Shown: piece after piece, positions 45,272 through 53,404 of the stretch
Layout of the letters: each line of letters starts with the position of its first letter
Position numbering within the stretch: the stretch's first letter is position 1
Assembly: GCF_025943985.1 (NCBI RefSeq)
Contig: NZ_JAPCWE010000001.1
Coordinates: 62,001 to 126,000, forward strand
Source: Anaerorudis cellulosivorans
GTDB taxonomy: Bacteria; Bacteroidota; Bacteroidia; Bacteroidales; Dysgonomonadaceae
Length of the DNA stretch: 64,000 nucleotides
Reading direction: 5' to 3'
The notes under the pieces: model-generated
Seen by the model: only the letters and a program-made list of their open reading frames with translations
Told to the model about the DNA's origin: nothing
The model's database searches: none
Translations under genes and position numbers: made by a program

Positions 45272-45565
45272 AATGCTGCCGGTGGCTTCGTTGGTGTGTG
45301 AGGCCGATGAGTATTGTTTTTCCTTTCATCCGTCAAACAAGTGGGTTCTCGGGCTGAAGCAAATTGCAGCGTTGCTCATCAAAGCTTCAGCGAGCTAAGC
45401 TCTGCGTTCGCTTTACACGAAATTTGCGCACAAAGAGAGCGATTGACGAACACTTTTATTACCTGCTCTGTTGGAACGGAGGCACTTATTAACGGATTTA
45501 TACCGCTAAGATTGAAAAATATCCCATCCTCAGTTGTGGGGATATGGGGGTTTGAGAATTTTCGA
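45272..45565. other. Gene-free stretch before the broken AbiE locus
   Basis: GC content rises, with broken frames on both strands. It contains GAAGCAAATTGCAGCG and a CTTCAGCGAGCTAAGC patch that look like eroded coding sequence I cannot identify. Confidence 0.4.
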
Positions 45566-45568
45566 AAG

Positions 45569-46167
45569 TTACCAATCCATGTGGTTTATCCTGTCATTCA
45601 GTCGTTTTATCTTATCTATCAACCTGTTGAATGGCAAAGATTCACCGTAAATCATTGTTTCGCGCATTGTTTCGTAATCCTCTTTCCATTCGGAAATAAT
45701 AGTATCGGGCGGAACAATTTTTAATGTTTTCGGTGCAAGTGTATCATAATCAAAATCTTTTAAGCCAACGAATATCCGACGATGTTCGATAACAGAATTG
45801 TATAAATCTTTGTCGTTTAGTGCATTTTCAGAAATTTCCGGCGGACAAACGAGCAAGCAGCACGACGCAATTTGTCGCTAATCTGCGTTTTTGACAGCTT
45901 TCCGTCAAAACCGAGAAAACCACGATTTAGTGCAATATCAACGTCCTCAGAAAATCGTTCTATCAGGTTGTAGCACTTGCTTAACGAAGTTCCACCTTTG
46001 AAAGACAATTGTTCAGCGTATGGCAAAGCAAACAATGCCCGCAGTACTGCCGTAACCCACCAATCTTTTTCGATGGCGACCGATGAGAGGTTGTACTGCA
46101 ACGACAAATTGTCAAAATATCTGATTTGCTGAGCTGCTGACAGATCAATAAACTTATTCATTCTCAA
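45569..46167 (-). pseudogene. Broken AbiEii-type nucleotidyltransferase toxin
   Basis: The 5' part (46167-45817) encodes the AbiEii N-terminus with KGGTSLSKCYNLIERFSEDVDIAL, the GS-type nucleotidyltransferase motif plus SEDVD metal site. The frame then breaks near 45840, and a second frame (45856-45569) continues with HRRIFVGLKDFDY, PPDTIISEWKEDYETMRETM and FNRLIDKIKRLNDRIN, the AbiEii C-terminus. The middle is also shorter than normal, so a frameshift plus a deletion inactivated the toxin. Its start overlaps the antitoxin stop by 14 bp, the usual abiE arrangement. Confidence 0.8.
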
Positions 46168-46759
46168 TGAGCTTTAGGATAGTATTTGAAATCCATACCG
46201 GTGCAATCGCTGCATCGTGTATTATATTTTCTCGCTTTTCCTGCTGTAATGCCTCTTTGATTATTTGTAGTTGTTCTGCAGTTGCTTTTCCGTTGCCAAT
46301 TTCTTTGAGTGCAGAGATAGCCAAAAGCGAAATTTTCCCCTTATAAGATAAATTTTTAGCAACTGTTCTTTTGAATTTGATGGTAGCGTTTTTGCCTACT
46401 TTCACCACTCTTGGTGTTCCGTCAGTGAGAAAAACGGCTTTTGCAGGCACTTGAGTTGAAAGCCCCAAAGCGTTAAGAGCATAGGCTCCTGTCGGTATCA
46501 TTCTCGTTTTTTCCCGCTTGGCAATGGTTTTGGCGACGTTTTCTATTGACGGAAAAACAATGCCAATCTCGCTGTCGATTTGCGGATACAGATAAATTCC
46601 TACCGAAAGCCGTACAAGAAAATTTTTTTTACACAGACGTGACAATGATTGTCTGACTGCTTCATTACTGCCGAACTTACGAAATTCGTCTGCAAAAAAT
46701 ATTTTTCCACGACGATTTCGCTTTATGTATTTAATTATTTCATCATTAGTACTTTTCAT
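46154..46759 (-). CDS. abiEi: AbiEi-type antitoxin/transcriptional regulator
   Basis: The 201-residue protein has an N-terminal winged helix (GKIFFADEFRKFGSNEAVRQ, SLSRLCKKNFLVRLSVGIY) followed by the AbiEi C-terminal domain (TRMIPTGAYALNALGLSTQV). AbiEi represses its own operon and neutralises the AbiEii toxin (type IV system, abortive infection). This gene is intact while the toxin is broken, a usual outcome because loss of toxin is harmless. Confidence 0.85.
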   Translation of the reverse strand: MKSTNDEIIKYIKRNRRGKIFFADEFRKFGSNEAVRQSLSRLCKKNFLVRLSVGIYLYPQIDSEIGIVFPSIENVAKTIAKREKTRMIPTGAYALNALGLSTQVPAKAVFLTDGTPRVVKVGKNATIKFKRTVAKNLSYKGKISLLAISALKEIGNGKATAEQLQIIKEALQQEKRENIIHDAAIAPVWISNTILKLIENE

Positions 46760-47226
46760 TCTATATTATCTAATGTTGTGTCACAAATAAAGCAATAATT
46801 TGTTACATATTTCGAGCTACAAATGTATTAAATATTTTTGACTTAGTGATGGCAACGAAATAAGTTTATCATTTAATAATAGTTTTTGGACTAATTGTAT
46901 AATTCCATTCTCCATGAAAATCATGTTTGATTATCTGCAGTATTTCACAATGGGCAAGTGTGCATGCGTTAGCCGGCAAGGGCAGCGAAAAAAATAATAT
47001 CGGAAAAATTTATTTTATTGCGATCCGGCCGGGAGGTTACGCCGAACAAAAGTTCACAATTTTGATTTTCTATTTTGCCAAATCTCCAAATTGCCATTTT
47101 GGAGATTTGGAGATTTGAGTTTTTAGCAGTTTGAGAGTTGTTTATTGAGTAAAGAAAGCGAAGCGGAATGACGGAATGAATCTACCGGCTGAAAGTGTAA
47201 TCGGTAACTATGAATCCCCTAAGTCA
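46760..47226. other. Gene-free stretch with a perfect hairpin
   Basis: AT-rich, no gene found. A 13-bp hairpin lies at 47078-47110 (CCAAATCTCCAAA / TTTGGAGATTTGG, 7-nt loop) and may end transcription from the AbiE or RhuM side. Confidence 0.5.
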
Positions 47227-47274
47227 GGGAATCAACTTTGCCGAAAAACAACCATTTGCATGTTGCATATTACA
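47227..47274 (+). repeat. 48-bp word shared with 32032-32081
   Basis: GGGAATCAACTTTGCCG, then ACCATTTGCATGTTGCATA. It replaces the 3' end of rhuM, so its junction marks a recombination point. Confidence 0.7.
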
Positions 47275-47663
47275 TGCTCGTCATCCATGGTGAAGCCTTT
47301 AATCATGTATTCCTTGAGCCGTTCGGTAGCCCAGATGCGAAACTTGGTGGCAATGCGCGATTTAATGCGATAACCGACAGAAATAACAACATCAAGATTA
47401 TAAAATTTTTGTTTCCGTCTGACTTTACGAGAGCCTTCTGTTTGAACTTGTAAGAAATCCTTACAAGTTGCATCTTCCTGTAATTCACCCTCTTCAAAAA
47501 TATTTTTCAGATGGAGCGTAATATTTTGAGGCGTGGTTTGAAACAATTCCGCCATCATTTTTTGCGTAAGCCAAACATTGTCATCCTCGAGACGAACTTC
47601 GATGTTGGTTTTGCCTTCTTCGGACTGATAAATTATAATTTCTCCTCTTTGCGTTTCATTCAT
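47232..47663 (-). pseudogene. rhuM: C-terminally truncated RhuM family protein
   Basis: The frame (143 residues) starts like RhuM/Fic-associated virulence proteins: GEIIIYQSEEGKTNIEVRLE, VWLTQKMMAELFQTTPQNIT, FYNLDVVISVGYRIKS, then ATERLKEYMIKGFTMDDE. Normal family members are over twice as long; here the sequence switches after MDDE into the repeat at 47227-47274 and stops. The start overlaps hsdM by 4 bp (ATGA). RhuM genes often sit inside type I restriction loci between hsdM and hsdS, consistent with this being the remains of one. Confidence 0.75.
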
Positions 47664-48382
47664 GCTGCACCTCCTTCCAAATCGGCCACAATTTCGTCGA
47701 TAGCTTCGCGAAGTTTTTGCTGGCGGATAACGATTTCGGCAATGCGGGCAAGCAGCTCGGATACTTCCTGAGGGGTGAAAAATTCGCCTCCTGACTTGCC
47801 GGCATTACTTGCATACATGGTCATCAGGTATTCATAAGCGTCGCCAAAAGTGTCGATAGAATTGTCTTGATAGTCACCCAGTTGCAAATCGCCAACGGCA
47901 TCCAAGATCTTCACTAGCTTTTCGTTTCTCTTGACAACCGTAGGTCCGAGTTTATTGCTGTTGACATCGATATCGTCAAACAGCCCTTTGAAGTTTTTTT
48001 CACTCGGGGAACCTTTCGCTGAATCTTCAATGTTCTTGAAAACACGACTGAGCGTTTCGTTGAGATCGGGATCGTTTTTGGCGTTACGGCGCACATTCTC
48101 GAAAAGCTCGGAGGGCAGAATGTAAAAACCCTTTTCCTTTACGGTTTCGCTCCTTCCGTATTCGGCTTCCTCGTCGGAAATGCTCGCATAGTCGAAGTCG
48201 GGATTGCCTGCCCGCCGCTCTTCTTCGTTAATATAGGAAGTGAGATTTTCGGATATGAAGCGGTAAAACAACATCCCCAGCACGTACGATTTGAAATCCC
48301 ATCCATCTACGCTGCCTCTGAGGTCGTTGGCTATTTGCCAAATGGTGCGGTGAAGCTCGTCGCGTTCTTGTTCTTTGGTCAT
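47660..48382 (-). pseudogene. hsdM: Type I restriction methyltransferase HsdM with internal deletion
   Basis: The first ~222 of 240 residues are a good HsdM N-terminus ([55 protein letters not shown]). The frame then jumps directly to an HsdM C-terminal tail ([20 protein letters not shown]). The missing middle should carry the SAM motif and NPPF/Y catalytic site, so the protein cannot methylate. The deletion kept the reading frame. hsdS and hsdR are absent from this locus. It may still be made as a small helical protein. Confidence 0.85.
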
Positions 48383-48425
48383 AAATATTTTTAAATAATT
48401 TTACTATGTGATCAATTTATTTGAT

Positions 48426-49349
48426 TTATTCATAATCTTCATCAATATCAAAACTAACTCTATCATCTCCAATTATAGATAACATTTCAAATCTTTCCTT
48501 ATCAAATCTATTATCTTCATAAATTTGAGTGATTTCATCAACTACTCCATAGGTATCGTCTTTAATATCAAACAGAAACTTAATGTATTCAGCAATGACG
48601 GCTGGATCAAGCTCTAATGGTTTAATTGATTTTATAAAACCAATCAAACCATTATTTGTATTTTGATTGTTCATTAGATATACAAGTATCTCTTTTTGGC
48701 ATATTCTTTTATCAACAAAATTATATTCTTTTTCATTTGCGTAAAATATCTTTGCCGCTTTTGAATCGCATCTTAGTTCATAAGTAAAAGTTTTCGACTC
48801 TCGAATTATTTGATATAATTGAGTTGCTATTTTGCCTATTATTTTTTGGAGAAAACTTCTAATCTGTTTGTCGATTGGCGTCGGAAATAAAAGATTTGTT
48901 TGTATTTCTATACCCAAACTTTCTGAAACGAACGAGATTAATGCCAACTGATCCTTATCTTCTCCTATTTCAGAAAGTAAATTATATCTATCATATCTGT
49001 ATGAATTATAAAATTTTGATAATAAGCTTAGAAATTTCTTATGTTCTTTTCCTAAATTTAAAGAGTTTATTCTTTCAATACGTTTGATCAACTCTAAATG
49101 ATTGTGTGTAATCAAAGATTTTTCAAATTGTTTTTGATCTCTTTCATTATGTTCTAATAAAATAATAACTATCTTTTCCAAACGCTCAATGCCGACAGAA
49201 GTGTTGTATAAAAAACTAAAACATTCGTCTTCATAACAAAAATGTCTCATTTTCTCCAAACAAGAAATTGCATCATACAAAAAGGTACCTGCAATATGCA
49301 ATTCCTTGTTTAGATTTATATTTTTCCAATATTGTTCTATGTTCATCAT
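48426..49349 (-). CDS. Unknown helical protein upstream of the type I relic
   Basis: The 307-residue protein has no recognised domain. It is rich in Leu, Ile, Lys and Glu and apparently all-helical; the N-terminal half (IERLEKIVIILLEHNERDQK, YNSYRYDRYN) has a HEPN-like feel but no clear RxxxxH motif. A KFLFDIKDDTYGVVDE-type acidic tail ends it. It is the first gene of the minus-strand unit and is 43 bp from the hsdM relic. Codon use is more AT-rich than its neighbours, so it may have arrived by transfer as a defence-locus passenger. Confidence 0.65.
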   Translation of the reverse strand: MMNIEQYWKNINLNKELHIAGTFLYDAISCLEKMRHFCYEDECFSFLYNTSVGIERLEKIVIILLEHNERDQKQFEKSLITHNHLELIKRIERINSLNLGKEHKKFLSLLSKFYNSYRYDRYNLLSEIGEDKDQLALISFVSESLGIEIQTNLLFPTPIDKQIRSFLQKIIGKIATQLYQIIRESKTFTYELRCDSKAAKIFYANEKEYNFVDKRICQKEILVYLMNNQNTNNGLIGFIKSIKPLELDPAVIAEYIKFLFDIKDDTYGVVDEITQIYEDNRFDKERFEMLSIIGDDRVSFDIDEDYE

Positions 49350-49674
49350 TATGCTTATTTAAAATAATCTTTTACGATTTTCATTGCCTTTCCTGCCACC
49401 TCTCTTTTTCTCCTTCTAACATTTCCGGCACTTTATCTGACAACCGGATGGGTGAGCAGTTCGATTTTATCGGTAGAAAGCAATGGAGATATAACAATTA
49501 CCTGTAAATGTTTTTGCCATACGGTTTTATTGATTGACTTTATAATATGTCCAATTGTCTTCATTGAGAGTTGTTGTTATGTGGTATTGCAACCCCTGAT
49601 CGTCTATCTTTAATTATCGAATTTTATTAACGAATGGCATTATCATTATACTTTTAGCTTATGTTTATAAGAAT
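49350..49674. other. Gene-free leader region of the 48.4-49.3-kb gene
   Basis: AT-rich and no ORF with recognisable content. Scattered ATTTAT/TTTGCC words; nothing definable. Confidence 0.35.
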
Positions 49675-49681
49675 TGTCGTA

Positions 49682-49712
49682 ATACGGCAAAGTTAAACAA
49701 TTATTCACAAAT
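49682..49712 (-). promoter_or_regulatory. Promoter-like word shared with the Mod-Res operon
   Basis: On the minus strand GTGAATAATTGTTTAACTTT, then GCCGTATTACGAC. TAACTTTG fits TANNTTTG. The same word lies upstream of mod at 31.18 kb. Confidence 0.5.
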
Positions 49713-49884
49713 AGAATAAAGCGAAAAGAAAAGTTTTTTGACATATAAACGACAAAGAAAATATTTGCTTTAGACAACTTGTGTCAGAAAGAGAAAAAGT
49801 AACCCAAGAGAGGTGCTTTTTGAATGTGTCGAAGGGCGGAAGCGGGCGCATAAAAACAAAATTTCTTATGTATCTCAATTGCAA

Positions 49885-50880
49885 TAGTCAAGACTTTCTC
49901 TGACACTTATCTTACATTAGGGAACAAAAACTGTCCGATGACTTTTGCGAAGTTACGTAATTTTTCTCATCCTTACAATCGGAAGAGATACTGTTATGCT
50001 CATCCGATTGCAGATTGCCTGTATTCTGTATCTCATATTTTCTTGCTACAGCTACTCCATCAATGAAAGTCTGCATCGGTGTCTTGCCAAAACAGAACTT
50101 TCCGGAGCGTGTTCTTTGCGTGTTGTAGGAGTTCATCCATATATCCGGGTCCGTCTGCAACTGTTCGATCGAAGTGTAGATTTTCTTTCGGAACGCAACA
50201 GCATAGAATTCGTTTTGGACGGTTCTATTGAATCGCTCACAAATACCGTTTGTCTGAGGACTTTTAGCCTTGATTTTGGTATGATCTATGTCTTCTACGG
50301 CCAAATAAAGTTCGTACTCGTGAGTTTCCCTGTTTCCGCAATATTCAGTTCCTCTGTCCGTGAGCATACGCATAAGTTTCAGATCGTGTTGTTCGAAAAA
50401 AGAATAACCCTATCATTAAGCATATCGGCGGCAACAAGTGCGTTCTTGCGATCATACAACTTTGCAAACCCAATCTTGGAATAGGTATTGATGATGGTTT
50501 GCCGGTAGAGATTAGGATACCTTTCTTGCGTAATTCATCAGATACACGAACCTGCCCTAAGGCCGGCTTGTCAACAGCCATTTGTATAACAGCCTGCTCT
50601 ATATGCTCTTCAACCCGGTTCTTTATGACAGGTTTACGACGGGATATTTCCTTCAATGCAAGTTCTCCGCCTCGTTCGTACAAATCTTTGAAACAGTAAA
50701 AGCTGTCACGACTATAGCTCATGATCTTACATGCTCGTGACACATTTCCTAACTGTTGGGATAGTTCCAACAATCCCAATTTGTTCTTGATGACTTTTTC
50801 TGATGTGGCCATAACTCAATCCGTTTTCTGTTACAAAAATTATTCTTTTTATTTGTATTTGCCAGATTAAGTCTTGACTA
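49885..50880 (-). mobile_element. Degenerate IS481-family element
   Basis: A 996-bp segment bounded by imperfect inverted repeats: TAGTCAAGACTTTCTCTGAC at 49885 and, inverted, TAGTCAAGACTTAATCTGGC at 50880. Inside is a frameshifted transposase. I saw no clear target-site duplication. Confidence 0.8.
49912..50812 (-). pseudogene. Frameshifted IS481-type transposase
   Basis: The 5' part (50812-50345) encodes the HTH half (NVSRACKIMSYSRDSFYCFK, ALKEISRRKPVIKNRVEEHI, PALGQVRVSDELRKKGI), then the frame drifts. A second frame (50373-49912) resumes in the integrase core with LTDRGTEYCGNRETHEYELY and SPQTNGICERFNRTVQNEFY, holding the second Asp and the Glu of DDE. The piece with the first Asp is missing or scrambled, so the enzyme is dead. 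Confidence 0.85.
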
Positions 50881-50884
50881 ATTC

Positions 50885-51055
50885 AAATTAACGCTGTTCG
50901 TCCCTCAAATTTGTGTATAGTGTAATCTACCTGAAGCAATAATACGATCTTATAAGAGCTCACGCCCTCATAAGATCGTATACGCTTTAAATGAGTTGGA
51001 AGAAAGTTTAGCCGTCTCCATAAGGGAAACTACCTGGTTGCCTTTGGATGAAGTT
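50885..51055 (+). repeat. ~170-bp non-coding repeat, copy 2
   Basis: Same sequence as 42655-42825. Here the hairpin is perfect: ATACGATCTTAT (50942-50953) with ATAAGATCGTAT (50970-50981). It abuts the IS481 end and the shared upstream block that starts at 51059. Confidence 0.8.
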
Positions 51056-51058
51056 ATG

Positions 51059-51127
51059 GTTTATGTTAAAACCTGAAATTATTAAACAAAATCCTTATTA
51101 ATTTAAAAATAAAATTATACTTTTAAA
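51059..51127 (+). promoter_or_regulatory. Upstream block shared with the 16.3-kb lipoprotein gene (copy 2)
   Basis: GTTTATGTTAAAACCTGAAA, then AAATCCTTATTAATTTAAAA and AATTATACTTTT. It matches 16391-16456 (minus strand) in word order. A shared TAAACAACCTTGTGAA lies just downstream at 51152-51167. It is 133 bp before the propeller gene start. Confidence 0.55.
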
Positions 51128-51259
51128 GCCTATTGAAAATCCAAGTTTTCGTAAACAACCTTGTGAATTGCAAAGCAATCACGAATACCTTAAAAATAAA
51201 AATAATATGAGTAAACTTGACATAGAAAAAAACAAATAGCAAACAAAAATAGGATAAAC

Positions 51260-52762
51260 ATGGAAATCAAAACGATCAAAAACAGTATCTTTTTCTTATT
51301 TTTTTTCTCTTCGTCATTGGCCATTTGTGGGCAAAATTTATTTATGGGATTCGATGGATATAATATAGGGAATCCTAAACAAAAAGGCAATTTTCTATTT
51401 GACGAGGTAAAACAAGAATTTACTGTCGAAGGGGGTGGCTACAATATATGGTTTACTCGTGACGAATTTTATTTTGTTTCCCTCCCCATCGAGGGCAATT
51501 TTATTTTTTCTGCTAACCTTAAATTTTTAGGGAAAGGCATGGAATCGCACCGAAAAATGGGTCTAATGATCCGGGCTGCTCAAACAGAGAATGCAGTTTA
51601 TATGGATGGGGTTGTTCATGGTGATGGCCTTACTTCCCTTCAATACAGGGAAAATCAGGGAAAAGAAACAAAAGAAATTTCTACTGAAATAAGACTCCCT
51701 GATTTCATTCAGGTGGAAAGGAAAAACAATCTTTTCATTTTCAGAATTTCTAAGAATGGCGAACCTTTGTGCGAAGTGGGTCGTATAACTCTTGATATGC
51801 CGCAAAATGTTTTTGCGGGGATGTTTGTGTGTTCTCACAATGAAAACATATTGGAACGGGCAAAGTTTTGGAACGTACGAATCGAAAAACCTGCTCCCGA
51901 CGGGATCGATGGTTATCAAACTCCTTCGCCAAGCCGACTGGAAATTTTGGATATTGAAACGGGTTACCGTACTATCATTGATGAAACCGAAGCTCATATT
52001 GAAGCACCTAACTGGTCGAGAGATGGAAAATTTTTGATTTACAATTCCGGCGGGAAATTGTATCGTTTCGATTTGAAAAGCAGAACTTCACAACAAATTC
52101 ATACGGGTTTTGCAGATGCCATTAATAATGATCATGGTATCTCTTTCGATGGAAAAACTATAGCCATCAGTCATGATACTCAAGATAACGATCGGCGTCA
52201 TTCTATTATTTATACGTTGCCGATAACAGGAGGATGGCCAAATAGAATTACCCCCCTGGGACCTTCTTACTGGCATGGTTGGTCGCCCGACGATAAATGG
52301 CTATGTTACTGTGCCGAAAGAAATGGAAACTATGATATCTATAAAATTCCTGCCACAGGAGGTGAAGAAATTCGGCTTACTACCGCTGATGGACTCGATG
52401 ACGGTCCCGAGTATTCCCCGGACGGAAAATACATTTATTTTAATTCGGAAAGATCGGGACACATGGAAATTTGGCGTATGAAGCCCGATGGCAGCGAACA
52501 GCAACAAGTGACGAACGATGAATACCAAAATTGGTTTGCTCATCCTTCCCCTGATGGGAAACATCTTATTTTTATTTCCTATCTACCGGAAGTTCCAGCC
52601 AATTCCCATCCCCATAACCAACGAGTAATGCTGCGACTGATGCCAATGAGGGGAGACAAAATCAGAGTGATGGCATTTCTATATGGAGGACAAGGAACGA
52701 TAAATGTGCCCTCGTGGAGCCCGGATTCAAAAAGAGTAGCTTTTGTGTCTTATACTTATTAA
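51260..52762 (+). CDS. Secreted TolB-like beta-propeller protein
   Basis: The 500-residue protein has a signal peptide (cleavage near AICGQ). The first ~200 residues form a DUF1349/concanavalin-like sandwich (MGLMIRAAQTENAVYMDG). From about 215 there are PD40 propeller blades with the repeated WSxDGKxLxY pattern (APNWSRDGKFLIYNSGG, HGWSPDDKWLCYCAERNG, GPEYSPDGKYIYFNSERSG, PSWSPDSKRVAFVS). Such proteins bind glycans or peptidoglycan in the periplasm or at the surface; the exact partner is unknown. The gene stands alone, with a candidate promoter block 130 bp upstream. Confidence 0.85.
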   Translation: MEIKTIKNSIFFLFFFSSSLAICGQNLFMGFDGYNIGNPKQKGNFLFDEVKQEFTVEGGGYNIWFTRDEFYFVSLPIEGNFIFSANLKFLGKGMESHRKMGLMIRAAQTENAVYMDGVVHGDGLTSLQYRENQGKETKEISTEIRLPDFIQVERKNNLFIFRISKNGEPLCEVGRITLDMPQNVFAGMFVCSHNENILERAKFWNVRIEKPAPDGIDGYQTPSPSRLEILDIETGYRTIIDETEAHIEAPNWSRDGKFLIYNSGGKLYRFDLKSRTSQQIHTGFADAINNDHGISFDGKTIAISHDTQDNDRRHSIIYTLPITGGWPNRITPLGPSYWHGWSPDDKWLCYCAERNGNYDIYKIPATGGEEIRLTTADGLDDGPEYSPDGKYIYFNSERSGHMEIWRMKPDGSEQQQVTNDEYQNWFAHPSPDGKHLIFISYLPEVPANSHPHNQRVMLRLMPMRGDKIRVMAFLYGGQGTINVPSWSPDSKRVAFVSYTY

Positions 52763-52906
52763 TCTTGATTATTCTTTGCCTTCAAAAAGCATGGGAAACT
52801 ATTTCCACGCTCAGTTGGTTCTTTTAATCGCACCGGAAGGAATTGAAATGTTCAGGGTTACGTAATGCTAGCGAAGAATAACCCGGTTTCCTTAAGCCTC
52901 ATAATA

Positions 52907-53015
52907 GAGGAAGTGTAGGAAGTGTAGGAAGTGTAGGAAAGTCTTACCCGGAGCGGGTTTCAGGTGCATACCGAAGTGTAGGAAAGTGTAGGAAAGCGTA
53001 GGATTCTCCGTATGA
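52907..53015 (+). repeat. GTGTAGGAA minisatellite, patch C
   Basis: GGAAGTGTAGGAAGTGTAGG units, an insert GAGCGGGTTTCAGGTGCATA, then more units and AGGATTCTCCGTATGAGAGA. It shares both insert and flank with other patches. Confidence 0.85.
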
Positions 53016-53031
53016 GAGAGATGCAGACGTG

Positions 53032-53085
53032 TGTATCGTCCCGGGTTTTGTTTCCTTTGTTGTAAACGTATATCGGGACTAAACA
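53032..53085. mobile_element. MITE-like miniature of the IS3-family element (54 bp)
   Basis: It starts TGTATCGTCCCGGGTTTTG and ends with the reverse complement of TGTTTAGTCCCGATATACG, both close to the ends of the IS3 element at 61.9-63.3 kb. The CGTCCCG/CGGGAC arms can pair. It abuts minisatellite patch C. Confidence 0.55.
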
Positions 53086-53206
53086 AGAAACCGGAATTTT
53101 TAAAAGATGAATCGTAAGGGCGCAATCTTTAAATAAGAATAGGGACAAAAAAAGTCGAAACTCGATTTTTTTAGAAAAAATAGCGGTCGATAAAAATAAA
53201 TCCATT

Positions 53207-53214
53207 ATCTTTGC
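53207..53214 (+). promoter_or_regulatory. -7 box of the histidine operon promoter
   Basis: TATCTTTG, a good TANNTTTG element, 18 bp before the leader-peptide ATG. The -33 TTG is not clear in the T-rich stretch upstream. Confidence 0.6.
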
Positions 53215-53231
53215 GGAACAAAAACGATAAA

Positions 53232-53288
53232 ATGAAAGTTAACATGCTTCATCATCATCATTTTCATACCTGCCTTCAGGCGAGGTGA
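53232..53288 (+). CDS. hisL: His operon leader peptide
   Basis: An 18-residue reading frame, MKVNMLHHHHFHTCLQAR, with four consecutive His codons plus a fifth (CAT at 53250-53261 and 53265). It lies between the promoter and a strong terminator hairpin in front of hisG. Ribosomes stalling on the His codons when charged tRNA-His is scarce should prevent the terminator from forming and allow transcription of the operon. It is too short to be anything but a leader. Classical attenuators of this kind are known mainly from Proteobacteria. Confidence 0.88.
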   Translation: MKVNMLHHHHFHTCLQAR

Positions 53289-53330
53289 GAATGATATGCA
53301 TCTTGCAAATTGAATAGATCATATAAATAC

Positions 53331-53367
53331 AAACCCGTCTGAAAGGAAACAGACGGGTTTTTGTTTT
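53331..53367 (+). terminator. Histidine operon attenuator terminator
   Basis: Perfect 11-bp stem AAACCCGTCTG / CAGACGGGTTT with an 8-nt loop and TTGTTTT tail, 43 bp after the leader stop and 38 bp before hisG. Confidence 0.88.
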
Positions 53368-53404
53368 ATAACGGAGTTTCCTCTCAGGCACAACCAACTA
53401 AAAA

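Noticed and set aside
45314-45724. 136-codon plus-strand frame near the AbiE toxin
   Set aside because: It crosses into the antisense of the toxin C-terminus and has no domain; better explained as degenerate sequence.
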